Shown here piece after piece: positions 1-7,138 of a stretch of DNA of 7,373 nt. Below the pieces are notes generated by a model, which made no database searches, was not told the origin of the DNA, and worked only from the letters and a program-made list of their open reading frames with translations. Source of the stretch: an uncultured Pseudomonadota bacterium (GTDB lineage: Bacteria; Lernaellota; Lernaellaia; Lernaellales; Lernaellaceae); the NCBI GenBank assembly GCA_937967875.1, contig CALBTQ010000552.1:1-7373 (forward strand). Direction: 5' to 3'. The first letter of the stretch is position 1. Each line of letters starts with the position of its first letter. The position numbers were made by a program, and so were the translations under genes.

Positions 1-43
1 TCGTATTCGGTGACTGGAGTTCAGACGTGTGCTCTTCCGATCT
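1..43 (+). other. Illumina TruSeq adapter remnant (non-genomic)
   Basis: Positions 10-43 match base for base the 34-nt Illumina TruSeq read-2 adapter, beginning GTGACTGGAGTTCAGACG and ending GCTCTTCCGATCT. Positions 1-9 would then be the last base of the P7 flow-cell segment (T) followed by an 8-nt sample index, although only that single T supports the index reading. The sequence is an untrimmed artefact left at the contig edge. Translated, it gives the peptides [11 protein letters not shown] in one frame and VLFRS in another, which occur as spurious N-termini in metagenome protein sets. Any start codon placed inside it, at position 10 or 29, is therefore false. Genomic sequence resumes at 44, where the IspG reading frame continues cleanly. 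Confidence 0.97.
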
Positions 44-697
44 CTGCTCGACGAACACGGCGGCGCGACCGCCGAAGCGATGGTGCAATCGGCGCTCGGC
101 CACGTCGCCATTCTCGAGGAACTGGGCTTCACGCAGATCAAGGTGAGCCTCAAGGCTTCCGACGTCGAGCGCACCGTCAAAGCGAATCTTTTGTTTGCCG
201 AACGGTCCGACATCCCGCTGCATGTGGGCGTCACCGAGGCCGGCGGGAAATGGGCCGGCACAATCCGCAGCGCGGCGGGCATCGGCATCATCCTGGGCCA
301 CGGCATCGGCGACACCATCCGCGTCAGCCTGACCGGCGATCCGGTCGAGGAAGTGCGCGTCGGGTGGGAACTGCTCAAAGCGCTCGGCCTGCGCCAACGG
401 GGCATTACCATCACCTCCTGCCCCAATTGCGGGCGGCTGGAATGCCCGACCGAGGACGTGATTGCCGAAATCGAAAAAACCTTCGGCGATCTGGACGAAC
501 CGTGGCACATTGCGGTAATGGGTTGCAGCGTCAACGGCCCCGGCGAAAGCCGGCAGGCCGATTTGGGCGTCATCGCCGGGAAGAAGGGCTATCTTCTGTA
601 CAAGGGCGGAACGTACTGGAAAACGGTGGAACGCGCGCAGGTCATCGCCGGCGTGAAAGAAGCGCTGGCGCTGTTGCGCGCCGAACGCAAAGAATAA
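44..697 (+). CDS. ispG: 4-hydroxy-3-methylbut-2-enyl diphosphate synthase IspG, 3' part only
   Basis: IspG (GcpE) is the cytoplasmic [4Fe-4S] enzyme of the MEP pathway. It reductively converts the cyclic diphosphate MEcPP to HMBPP, an isoprenoid precursor. The visible 217 residues match the C-terminal part of the family: KVSLKASDV, the substrate-loop region ITEAGG-like [29 protein letters not shown], then the cluster domain. Its three cysteine ligands are present, in SCPNCGR (codons 419-421 and 428-430) and in [10 protein letters not shown] (codon 524-526). The conserved Glu of NGPGE (545-547) is also there. Compared with the E. coli protein of about 370 residues, roughly the first 140 residues are missing. 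They are cut off by the contig edge and adapter, so this is not a natural truncation. The frame remains open to TAA at 695-697, which overlaps the proS ribosome binding site. The gene is likely co-transcribed with proS, 10 bases downstream. Confidence 0.96.
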   Translation: MLDEHGGATAEAMVQSALGHVAILEELGFTQIKVSLKASDVERTVKANLLFAERSDIPLHVGVTEAGGKWAGTIRSAAGIGIILGHGIGDTIRVSLTGDPVEEVRVGWELLKALGLRQRGITITSCPNCGRLECPTEDVIAEIEKTFGDLDEPWHIAVMGCSVNGPGESRQADLGVIAGKKGYLLYKGGTYWKTVERAQVIAGVKEALALLRAERKE

Positions 698-701
698 GGA
701 G
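695..701 (+). promoter_or_regulatory. Ribosome binding site deciding the GTG start of proS
   Basis: TAAGGAG at 695-701 is a strong Shine-Dalgarno match that shares its first three bases with the ispG stop codon. It sits 6 bases before the GTG at 708. This fixes the GTG as the proS start and suggests that translation termination on ispG feeds initiation on proS. Confidence 0.8.
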
Positions 702-707
702 CGTAAC

Positions 708-2426
708 GTGCGGTTTTCGAAATTTTTTGCCCCGACGATCAAGGAAACTCCCTCCGACGCGGAGGTGCTCAGCCATCAGTTGATGTTGCGCGCCGGGATG
801 ATCCGCAAACTGGCCGCCGGCATCTACGACTATCTGCCGCTGGGCCTGCGCGTGCTGCGCAACGTCGAGCGGATCGTACGCGAAGAAATGAACCGCGCCG
901 GAGCGCAGGAAGTGTTGCTGCCCATCGTGCAGCCGGCCGAGTTGTGGATCGAATCCAACCGCTGGCAGTTTTACGGTCCGGAATTGCTGCGCCTGCGCGA
1001 TCGGCACGCGCGCGAATTCTGCCTGGGACCGACGGCCGAAGAGGTGATCACCGATCTGGTGCGCCGCGACGTTCGCTCCTACCGCGAACTGCCGTTGAAC
1101 CTCTATCAGATTCAGACCAAGTTCCGCGACGAAGTGCGGCCCCGTTTCGGGCTGATGCGCGGGCGCGAATTCATCATGAAGGACGCCTACAGCTTCGACG
1201 TCGACGACGAGGGCGCGAACAAAAGTTACGAAGCGATGCAGCAGGCGTATCACCGCATCTTTGAACGTTGCGGCTTGAAGTTCCGCGAGGTCGAAGCCGA
1301 CAGCGGCAACATCGGCGGCAGCTTCAGCGCCGAGTTCATGGTCCTAGCCGCCACCGGCGAAGACGCCATCGTTTACTGCGACAAATGCAGCTACGCCGCC
1401 AACACCGAAAAGGCCGAACTGCCCATCGTGCCCGAAACGCCCTTCACCGGCGAGATGGCGGAAATGAAAAAAGTCGCCACGCCCGACCAGCGGACGATCG
1501 AAGAGGTTTCCGCCTTCCTGGGCGTGCAGCCGAGCAATCTGATCAAGACGCTGGTCTTCGTCGCCGACGGCAAGCCCGTCGTGGCGCTGGTGCGCGGCGA
1601 TCATGAAATCAATCCGATCAAGCTGCAGCGGCTGCTCAAGGCCGACGAGATCGAACTGGCCGATCCCGACACGATCGTCAAGGTCACCGGCGCGCCGGTC
1701 GGTTTCGCCGGACCGCAGAACCTGAAGGTGGAACACCTCGTCGCTGATTTCAGTCTGCGCGGCTGCGGCAACATGGTCACCGGCGGCAACGAAGTCGACA
1801 TGCACGTCACCGGCGTCAACCTCGGTCGCGACTGGCAGCCGACGCATTGGGCCGACATCCGCACCGCGTTGGCCGGCGACACGTGCCCGCGCTGCGGCGG
1901 CATGTACCAGATTCAGCGCGGCATCGAAGTCGGCCATATCTTCAAGCTGGGCACCAAGTACTCCAAGACGATGCGCGCGACGTTCCTGGACGAAGCGGGC
2001 CAGGAAAAAGAGATGATCATGGGCTGCTACGGCATCGGCATCGGCCGCACCGCCGCCGCCGCAATCGAGCAGAACAACGACGACGACGGTATCATCTGGC
2101 CGCTGCCCCTCGCGCCTTTCCCCGTCGAAATCGTTCCCATCGGCAAGGTTGACGGCGAGGAATACGCCGCCGCGATGAAGCTGCACGACGAACTGCTCGC
2201 CCTGGGCATCGACGTTTTGCTCGACGATCGCGACGAACGCCCGGGTGTGAAATTCAAAGACGCCGACCTGATCGGCATTCCGCTGCGCGTGACCGTCGGC
2301 AAAAAAGCGTTGGCCGACAACGCGGTCGAGCTCAAGGTGCGCGGCGAAAAGGAATTCACCCTCGTGCCGCTGACCGAGATCGTCGACAAACTTAAGAGCC
2401 TGATCGACGAGGCATGCCATGGCTGA
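708..2426 (+). CDS. proS: Prolyl-tRNA synthetase, bacterial type with editing domain
   Basis: This class II aminoacyl-tRNA synthetase charges tRNA-Pro with proline in the cytoplasm. At 572 residues it has the full length of the bacterial (ProS type 1) form. The N-terminus [45 protein letters not shown] (shortened here to key parts SHQLMLRAG and GIYDYLPLG) is typical. The TAE loop is T109-A110-E111. Motif 2 carries R140 and E142 in KFRDEVRPR, followed by [11 protein letters not shown]. Motif 3 is [14 protein letters not shown] near 442-455. The inserted editing domain spans about 224-407. It retains K280 in NLIKTL and H366 in the [10 protein letters not shown] segment, which match the E. coli residues tied to removal of Ala-tRNA-Pro. 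Two CxxC pairs (C224/C227 and C393/C396) flank this insertion. The anticodon-binding domain occupies about 468-565. Translation starts at GTG, set by the site at 695-701. The 3' end overlaps pyrF by 8 bases, which indicates an operon. I see nothing abnormal in the gene. Confidence 0.98.
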   Translation: MRFSKFFAPTIKETPSDAEVLSHQLMLRAGMIRKLAAGIYDYLPLGLRVLRNVERIVREEMNRAGAQEVLLPIVQPAELWIESNRWQFYGPELLRLRDRHAREFCLGPTAEEVITDLVRRDVRSYRELPLNLYQIQTKFRDEVRPRFGLMRGREFIMKDAYSFDVDDEGANKSYEAMQQAYHRIFERCGLKFREVEADSGNIGGSFSAEFMVLAATGEDAIVYCDKCSYAANTEKAELPIVPETPFTGEMAEMKKVATPDQRTIEEVSAFLGVQPSNLIKTLVFVADGKPVVALVRGDHEINPIKLQRLLKADEIELADPDTIVKVTGAPVGFAGPQNLKVEHLVADFSLRGCGNMVTGGNEVDMHVTGVNLGRDWQPTHWADIRTALAGDTCPRCGGMYQIQRGIEVGHIFKLGTKYSKTMRATFLDEAGQEKEMIMGCYGIGIGRTAAAAIEQNNDDDGIIWPLPLAPFPVEIVPIGKVDGEEYAAAMKLHDELLALGIDVLLDDRDERPGVKFKDADLIGIPLRVTVGKKALADNAVELKVRGEKEFTLVPLTEIVDKLKSLIDEACHG

Positions 2427-3132
2427 AGCGCGTGAGAAAATCCTGGTCGCGCTCGATGTCGATTCGCTCGCCAAGGCGCGTTCTCTGGCCGAGCGGCTGA
2501 CCGGGCACGTCGGCGCGTTCAAAATCGGTAAGGAATTGTTCACCGCCGTCGGCCCCGCCGTGATCGATGCGGTTACGCAAAACGGCGGCCGCGTTTTTCT
2601 GGACATGAAATTTCACGACATCCCCAACACGGTGGCCAGCGCGGTGCGTTCCGCAATGCGCCACGGCGTATGGATGCTCAACGTGCACGCATCCGGCGGC
2701 GCGGCAATGTGCCGGGCGGCGGCGGACGCGGCGCGGGCCGCGGCTGAAAAACCGCTGGTCATCGGCGTGACCGTGCTGACCAGTCTCAACGACGACGACC
2801 TGCGCGACATCGGCCTGACCGGTCCGGCGGACGCGGCCGTGGTGCGCCTGGCCAAACTCGCGCAGGCCAACGGTCTGGACGGCGTGGTCGCCAGCGCGAA
2901 GGAAGTCAAAGCGATCAAACAGGCCTGCGGCGAGGATTTCGTCGTCGTCACCCCCGGCATTCGCCCGGCGGGCGGCGCGGTGGGCGATCAGAAACGCGTG
3001 GTCACACCCGCGATGGCCGTCGCCGACGGCGCGGACTACCTGGTGATCGGCCGACCGATCACCGGCGCGAACGATCCGGTTGCTGCCGCCGACGCCATCG
3101 CCGCGGAAATCGCCGCGGCCCTTGAAGGATAG
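2419..3132 (+). CDS. pyrF: Orotidine 5'-phosphate decarboxylase
   Basis: PyrF carries out the last step of de novo UMP synthesis, decarboxylating OMP without a cofactor. The protein is a cytoplasmic TIM barrel that acts as a dimer. The 237 residues match the family's usual length. The catalytic set is visible: D13 in ALDVDS, K35 in FKIGKELF, and the D62-x-K64-x-x-D67 motif in [11 protein letters not shown]. Later conserved blocks are NVHASGG, VTVLTS, VTPGIRP and the phosphate-binding end [12 protein letters not shown] with its Arg. The start ATG lies inside the last codons of proS, in an 8-base overlap. GAGG at 2409-2412 sits 6 bases before it, and [16 protein letters not shown] is a normal N-terminus. 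It is a pyrimidine gene lodged between translation and amidotransferase genes, with no other pyr gene visible in the window. Confidence 0.98.
   Translation: MAEAREKILVALDVDSLAKARSLAERLTGHVGAFKIGKELFTAVGPAVIDAVTQNGGRVFLDMKFHDIPNTVASAVRSAMRHGVWMLNVHASGGAAMCRAAADAARAAAEKPLVIGVTVLTSLNDDDLRDIGLTGPADAAVVRLAKLAQANGLDGVVASAKEVKAIKQACGEDFVVVTPGIRPAGGAVGDQKRVVTPAMAVADGADYLVIGRPITGANDPVAAADAIAAEIAAALEG
3125..3129 (+). promoter_or_regulatory. Ribosome binding site for the GTG-started amidotransferase
   Basis: AAGGA at 3125-3129 lies in the last codons of pyrF, 9 bases before the GTG at 3139. It supports that GTG as the start. No other plausible start lies nearby in this frame, and the next Met is far into the domain. 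Confidence 0.6.
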
Positions 3133-3138
3133 CGCGCG

Positions 3139-3813
3139 GTGCAAACGTTGTTGCTCGACAATTCCCTGAATCATCGCCTGCTCGACGAAGGATCGCTTAC
3201 CAAACGATTTTTAACCGAAGCGCCGTGCATCTGCCGCGCACCGAGCGAGCCGCTGCCGCCGCTCGCTTCGTTCACGCACCTGATTCTCACCGGTTCGGAA
3301 GCCTCGATCGTCGACAACGACGATTGGATCCTGCGCCAGATGGATTTCGTCCGCGCCGCCGTCGACGCGGGCAAACCGGTGCTGGGCATTTGCTTCGGGC
3401 ACCAGTTGATCGCCCGCGCCCTGTGGGGCGACGATTGCGTGCGTCACGCTGCCGCGCCCGAATTCGGTTGGCATCCGATGCGCCTGACGACGAACGATCC
3501 GTTGTTCGCCGGTCTGCCGCCGACGATCGACGCGTTTTGTTCGCATTTCGACGAGGTGTGCCATCTACCGCCGCAGGCCGAGGTGCTCGCCGCAAGCGAT
3601 ATCTGCGCGGTGCAGGCCATGCGCCTACGCGAAAAACCGGTGTGGGGGCTGCAATTTCATCCGGAGATCGGCCCCTATGCGGGCCTGCTGTTTTTCGCGT
3701 GGGTCGCCAAAATTAAAAAGTCGGTGAAGATCGATTTGCTCGCCGCCTGGCGTAACGCGCAGCGGCCCGTTTTCGCGAGGCAAATCTTCGCCAACTTCCG
3801 GGAGGCGCAATGA
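3139..3813 (+). CDS. Stand-alone class I glutamine amidotransferase, GMP-synthase-like
   Basis: Class I glutamine amidotransferases hydrolyse glutamine to glutamate and ammonia, or in some subfamilies act on gamma-glutamyl bonds. The 224-residue protein is this domain alone. LILTGSEAS (48-56) corresponds to the oxyanion-loop region, GICFGHQLIA carries nucleophile C85, and GLQFHPEIG carries H174 and E176, so the Cys-His-Glu triad is complete. It resembles the GuaA-type group of single-domain amidotransferases, but no ATP-pyrophosphatase or other synthase domain follows, and no obvious acceptor enzyme is encoded beside it. The substrate therefore cannot be named; full-length GuaA, PabA/TrpG and CarA are ruled out by length or context. 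It starts at GTG 6 bases after pyrF, and its stop overlaps the trmJ start as ATGA, so it sits inside the operon. The C-terminal 35 residues after FFAWVAKIKKS form a helical tail. Confidence 0.9.
   Translation: MQTLLLDNSLNHRLLDEGSLTKRFLTEAPCICRAPSEPLPPLASFTHLILTGSEASIVDNDDWILRQMDFVRAAVDAGKPVLGICFGHQLIARALWGDDCVRHAAAPEFGWHPMRLTTNDPLFAGLPPTIDAFCSHFDEVCHLPPQAEVLAASDICAVQAMRLREKPVWGLQFHPEIGPYAGLLFFAWVAKIKKSVKIDLLAAWRNAQRPVFARQIFANFREAQ
3799..3804 (+). promoter_or_regulatory. Ribosome binding site deciding the trmJ start
   Basis: GGGAGG at about 3799-3804 precedes the ATG at 3810 by 5-6 bases. It favours this ATG over the in-frame ATG four codons later (residue 5 of the protein). The chosen start forms an ATGA overlap with the upstream stop codon. 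Confidence 0.7.
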
Positions 3814-4610
3814 TCATCGAGATGAAACATCCTCCCGTGCTCGACAACATCTGCGTCGTGCTCGTGCGCCCGGCCGGCGACGGCAACCTCGGTCAGGTCG
3901 CGCGGGCGATGAAAAACTTCGGTTTGAGCAAACTGCGGCTGATCAATCCATGCGACTTCGACACCGACCTATGCCGGCAGATGGCCACCAACTCCTACGA
4001 CATCCTGGAGCGTGCGCAAATCTTCACCGATCTGCCGTCGGCGCTGGCCGATTTTTCCTTCGTGGTGGGCACCAGCCGACGCCTGGGCAAAAATCGCGAG
4101 CGCTTCGGCACCTCGGCCGCGTTGCCTGGCTGGTTGCTGCCCAAGCTGACCGGCGAGGCGCAGGCAGCGCTGCTGTTCGGCAACGAGGTCAGCGGTCTGG
4201 ACAACGCCGAGCTGGATATGTGTCAGTTTCTGGTGGAAATCGAAACCGATCCGGCGCATAAAAGTTTAAACCTCGCGCAAGCCGTGCTCGTGTTCGCCTA
4301 CGAATTGTTCAAGGCGGCCGCGCAGGTGCCGGCGGAAATCGATAAAATTCATCCGGCCAAGCACGACAAGCTGGAGCGGATGTTCAAGCAGATGCGCGCG
4401 ATGTATTTGGAAATCGGCTTTCTCGCACCGGAGAATCCGGAGCACATTATGCGCGCGTTGCGGCGCATGTACGGCCGCGCGCAGATCAGCGAGCGCGAGG
4501 TGAGCATTCTGCGCGGCATCCTTTCGGATATGGATTGGTACTTGAACCACGTCAGCAAAAAGGGGGAGCGCGATGGCTACCGCGAAGTGGCTGGGGACGG
4601 CGAGTCTTGA
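3810..4610 (+). CDS. trmJ: TrmJ-like tRNA 2'-O-methyltransferase (SPOUT/TrmH family)
   Basis: TrmJ uses S-adenosylmethionine to methylate the ribose 2'-OH of nucleotide 32 in the tRNA anticodon loop. The three SPOUT motifs are clear. Motif 1 is GDGNLGQVARAMKNFG, with N26 and the catalytic-type R32. Motif 2 is ALLFGNEVSGLDN (120-132), with G124 and E126. Motif 3 is SLNLAQAV (152-159), with N154, and forms part of the knotted SAM site. FVVGTSRR (84-91) is also family-typical. The roughly 95 residues after the knot, predicted helical and rich in Arg and Lys, match the C-terminal extension of TrmJ rather than the N-terminal RNA-binding extension of TrmH or RlmB. This makes tRNA position 32 the likely target, although the exact nucleotide specificity is an inference. 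The 266-residue length is slightly above E. coli TrmJ. Its last 12 codons overlap the downstream hydrolase gene by 38 bases, and that tail (GYREVAGDGES) is unlikely to be structurally important. Confidence 0.9.
   Translation: MIIEMKHPPVLDNICVVLVRPAGDGNLGQVARAMKNFGLSKLRLINPCDFDTDLCRQMATNSYDILERAQIFTDLPSALADFSFVVGTSRRLGKNRERFGTSAALPGWLLPKLTGEAQAALLFGNEVSGLDNAELDMCQFLVEIETDPAHKSLNLAQAVLVFAYELFKAAAQVPAEIDKIHPAKHDKLERMFKQMRAMYLEIGFLAPENPEHIMRALRRMYGRAQISEREVSILRGILSDMDWYLNHVSKKGERDGYREVAGDGES
4562..4568 (+). promoter_or_regulatory. Ribosome binding site inside trmJ for the hydrolase gene
   Basis: The purine run GGGGGAG at about 4562-4568 lies within the trmJ coding sequence, 4 bases before the ATG at 4573. 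It supports a real 38-base gene overlap. The protein frame also agrees, since WLGTASLELEHNGQ begins a normal metallo-beta-lactamase domain right after this ATG. Confidence 0.7.
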
Positions 4611-5385
4611 GCTGGAGCACAACGGGCAGATTCTGCTGATCGACCCGCACATCAGCCGGCCGAACAAGTGGCGGACGTTCACCGCCCGCCTGGCGCCGAA
4701 CACGGAGAAAATCGACCAATACCTCGCCGGCCTCGACGGCGAAGTACTGGGCATCGTGGTCACCCACGCGCATTCCGATCACCTGTGCGACGTGCCTTAT
4801 ATCGCGCAAAAACTCGGCGTGCCGGTCTGGGGCAACGAAAGCGTCGACACCACGCTCAAGGCATACGGCCTGCCGCCCTGCCCGGAAGTGCTGACGCACG
4901 GCAATCGCTTCACGGTGGGTTCGTTCACCGTCGAATCGGTGAAGACCCGGCACGGTCGCGTCGCGTTGGGCAAGGTGCCCTTCCCCGGGCGGATCTCGCC
5001 GGAAGCGCAGGCGCCGTTCTGGGTCTGGCAGTTCAAGCACGGCGATCCGCCGTTAATGTTGTTCATTACCGCCGGCGGGAAAACGATTTTGCATCTGGGT
5101 ACGGCGAATATAATCGACAATCTGCTGCCGCAGCGCCGCGTCAGTTCGGCCTGGTTGTGCGCTTCGGGCTATCAATACACGCCGGAGTTCGCCAAGCGCA
5201 TCATGCACAAGATCAAACCGAAAAAGGTGATGCCCTTTCATTTCGAGGATTTCTCGCTGCCGCTGAGCGAAACCACGCGGCTGATTCCCGGCGCCGACCC
5301 GCACACCTTCGGCAGTAAAATTCTGGCCGTGGCGCCCGGCGTCGAAATTCGCATTCCCAAGCCGTACGAAAAAATTCCATTTTAG
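4573..5385 (+). CDS. UlaG-like metallo-beta-lactamase-fold hydrolase
   Basis: This is a 270-residue cytoplasmic protein (no signal peptide seen) with the metallo-beta-lactamase fold and a UlaG-like start, WLGTASLELEHNGQILLIDPH. The metal motif HxHxDH is intact as H65-A-H67-S-D69-H70 in VVTHAHSDHLCD. Further candidate ligands are H127 in KTRHGR and H223 in MPFHFEDF. The strand that usually reads HxGD, supplying the bridging Asp, here reads LHLGTAN (173-179), so a Thr stands where that Asp is expected. H174 of that segment remains. Activity could be kept with one metal, or the protein could use another ligand. The fold covers lactonases, phosphodiesterases, nucleases and acyl hydrolases, so the substrate cannot be named. 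The start is supported by the ribosome binding site at 4562-4568. The gene lies between trmJ (38-base overlap) and the kinase (9-base gap). Confidence 0.87.
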   Translation: MATAKWLGTASLELEHNGQILLIDPHISRPNKWRTFTARLAPNTEKIDQYLAGLDGEVLGIVVTHAHSDHLCDVPYIAQKLGVPVWGNESVDTTLKAYGLPPCPEVLTHGNRFTVGSFTVESVKTRHGRVALGKVPFPGRISPEAQAPFWVWQFKHGDPPLMLFITAGGKTILHLGTANIIDNLLPQRRVSSAWLCASGYQYTPEFAKRIMHKIKPKKVMPFHFEDFSLPLSETTRLIPGADPHTFGSKILAVAPGVEIRIPKPYEKIPF

Positions 5386-5394
5386 AGGCGGAAG

Positions 5395-7074
5395 ATGTTT
5401 CGAGGCTTGTCGATTCGTTCACGCATCTTGCTCGGCTCGCTGCTGATCGCCGTCACGCCGCTGCTGGTCATGTATTTCTATCAGGCCAAGATGCTCGAAT
5501 CGACGGGCTTTCTGATCATCAAGGACGCGGGCGATTACGCGCACCGTAAAACGCGGCTGGTGGAAAGCACCGTGCGCGCCGACGTCAATGCGGCGCTGCA
5601 AAACAACGCGCACATGGCCGGTCGCTCGTTCGCCTATTTTCAGGAGCACTTCAACGGCGATTCTCCGGCCGCGCTCGACTGCCTGCTGACGATCCTCGAG
5701 CACGAAGCCAATCTGGTTTACATTTTTGACGAACAAGGCCGGCTGCTGCATCGGCTGAACGATCAACTGCTTCCACAGCAATTGCATACATACACGAAAA
5801 TCTCCGCCGCGCTGCGCGAGGCCGACTTCCTGATCGCCGAAGAAACGCTGCAACCGACCAAAATGAAATTGGTGCTCGCCTCCAACGCCTTGGACGATTT
5901 TTCCTGGTTGAAAACAGCCCATCATTTTCGTGACGACTTCACCAACGACGTGCGCGCCAAGCTGGACCAGACCAACTATCTGATGGCGATGTCCGCGGCG
6001 ATGCTCTTGCTTTTGCTGGCCCTGGTGGCTTATTTCCTCTCGCAGCGTTTGGCCGGTTCGCTGACCAAACCCATTCAGCAATTGATCGAGGCCGTCGACA
6101 GATTCGACGGCATCCACCCGGTGAAAATCATCGCCGAACGTCGGGATAAAATCGGCCTCCTGACCGAAAGCTTCGCCGCGATGACCCAGAAGCTCGCGCT
6201 GATGCGCCAGGAACTGGCCGTCAAACAGGAGTCGCTGGAAAAGGCCGATGTCGAAATGATGCAGCTCAACCTCAACCTCGAACACCGCATCGAGGAACGA
6301 ACCAAAAACCTCAAAGACGCGCTGGGCCGCCTGCGCGAACTGGACAAAAACAAGGACGACTTCCTCGGCCTGATCAGCCACGAATTGAAAACCCCGCTGA
6401 CCAGCATCAGCGCCAGCGCCGAAGGTCTGCTCAGCGAGGATTTGAATCTCTCCGAGGAAGGCCGGCGACGCTTTCTGTCCATCATCCGCGACGAAGCCGA
6501 CCGCCTGGGTCGCCTGATCAACGATCTGCTGGACATGACGCGCCTGGAAGCCAACCGCATGCCGATCAACAACAAGTCGGTCGACCTGGCCGAGTTGGTC
6601 GCGCACAACGCCCACGCGCACCGCGCGGCGATCGAGCGCAAAGGACTGAAACTGGTCGTCGAAATTTCCGACAATCCCGCGTTGCACGACGTACTGTTGG
6701 ATCCCGATCGCATAACGCAGGTGATGACCAATCTGGTTTCCAACGCGATCAAATTCACCGAGCGGGGCCGTATCACCATTCAACTGGAGTTGGCTTCGAT
6801 CGCCGAGAAAAACTATGTGCGCCTGACCGTCGCCGACACCGGCATCGGCATCCGCCCCGAAGACGCGCCGAAGGTGTTCGATCGTTTTCAACAGATCGAA
6901 CGTTTCGACATGCATCACGAAGGATGGGGATTGGGCATGCCCATCAGCAAAATGCTCGTCGAGCGCATGGGCGGAGAGATCCGCTTCGCCTCCAAATCCA
7001 AGCACGGCACGGCCTTCACGGTGACCTTGCCCCTGGCCGGACCGGAGGACGAGGCGGACCAACCGGCATATTGA
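5395..7074 (+). CDS. Membrane sensor histidine kinase with HAMP domain
   Basis: A 559-residue inner-membrane sensor kinase that autophosphorylates a His and passes the phosphate to a response regulator. Membrane segment 1 is about residues 10-28 (ILLGSLLIAVTPLLVMYF), followed by a periplasmic sensor of about 165 residues. Its NLVYIFDEQGRLL strand recalls Cache/PAS-like sensors, but this is a weak impression. Membrane segment 2 is about 197-216 (MLLLLLALVAYFL). HAMP follows (about 217-270, with P226 and RDKIGLLTESFAAM), then a charged coiled coil (about 265-320). The HisKA motif is SHELKTPLTS, with phospho-acceptor H329 and E330. The ATPase domain has an N box (N446 and N450 in TNLVSNAIKF), a G1 box DTGIGI (D481), an F box VFDRF, and a G2 box GWGLGMPI (510-517). 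All catalytic residues are present. GAGGCGG just before the ATG is a suitable ribosome binding site, and the gap to the previous gene is 9 bases. No response regulator is encoded in the window. Confidence 0.96.
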   Translation: MFRGLSIRSRILLGSLLIAVTPLLVMYFYQAKMLESTGFLIIKDAGDYAHRKTRLVESTVRADVNAALQNNAHMAGRSFAYFQEHFNGDSPAALDCLLTILEHEANLVYIFDEQGRLLHRLNDQLLPQQLHTYTKISAALREADFLIAEETLQPTKMKLVLASNALDDFSWLKTAHHFRDDFTNDVRAKLDQTNYLMAMSAAMLLLLLALVAYFLSQRLAGSLTKPIQQLIEAVDRFDGIHPVKIIAERRDKIGLLTESFAAMTQKLALMRQELAVKQESLEKADVEMMQLNLNLEHRIEERTKNLKDALGRLRELDKNKDDFLGLISHELKTPLTSISASAEGLLSEDLNLSEEGRRRFLSIIRDEADRLGRLINDLLDMTRLEANRMPINNKSVDLAELVAHNAHAHRAAIERKGLKLVVEISDNPALHDVLLDPDRITQVMTNLVSNAIKFTERGRITIQLELASIAEKNYVRLTVADTGIGIRPEDAPKVFDRFQQIERFDMHHEGWGLGMPISKMLVERMGGEIRFASKSKHGTAFTVTLPLAGPEDEADQPAY

Positions 7075-7085
7075 CCATGACGGCG

Positions 7086-7114
7086 TTTGACAGAAGACGG
7101 CCCGGCATGTCAAA
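7086..7114 (+). promoter_or_regulatory. Inverted repeat TTTGACA-N15-TGTCAAA with a -35-like hexamer
   Basis: TTTGACA (7086-7092) and TGTCAAA (7108-7114) are perfect inverted copies whose starts are 22 bases apart, about two helical turns. The left arm contains TTGACA (7087-7092), the sigma-70 -35 consensus. No good -10 follows: the sequence 16-18 bases downstream falls in GTCAAA and the A run. It could be an operator for a dimeric regulator, a weak promoter, or chance. It lies 29 bases before the start of the zinc-finger gene. Confidence 0.35.
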
Positions 7115-7133
7115 AAAAATCGATCGGTAACAT

Positions 7134-7138
7134 GAGGA
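7134..7138 (+). promoter_or_regulatory. Ribosome binding site of the zinc-finger gene
   Basis: GAGGA at 7134-7138, 4 bases before the ATG at 7143, supports this start. The cysteine pattern of the protein begins at its fourth residue, so nothing is missing upstream. Confidence 0.7.

Noticed and set aside
44..697. ispG as a pseudogene because of its missing N-terminus
   Set aside because: The truncation coincides exactly with the adapter junction, and all visible catalytic residues are intact. It is a contig-edge effect.
10..783. 257-residue + strand open frame starting [12 protein letters not shown]
   Set aside because: It starts in the Illumina adapter and then runs out of frame through ispG into proS. 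Its Arg-rich composition is typical of a shifted frame in GC-rich coding DNA.
1344..2606. 420-residue open frame on the - strand
   Set aside because: It lies antisense to the proS and pyrF coding sequences and has no recognisable motif. It is another codon-bias shadow.
3139..3813. Amidotransferase read as a truncated GMP synthase (guaA)
   Set aside because: The frame ends normally with a helical tail and an ATGA overlap with the next gene. No ATP-pyrophosphatase segment is found in any frame downstream, so it is a single-domain protein rather than a broken guaA.
7086..7119. Dyad plus A run as an intrinsic terminator
   Set aside because: On the + strand the hairpin is followed by A rather than T residues. 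On the - strand the T run comes before the hairpin, not after. The 15-base loop is also too long for a typical terminator.
7077..7130. 17-codon open frame that could be a leader peptide
   Set aside because: It has no ribosome binding site, no run of a single regulatory amino acid and no attenuator hairpin after it. A frame this short is expected by chance.
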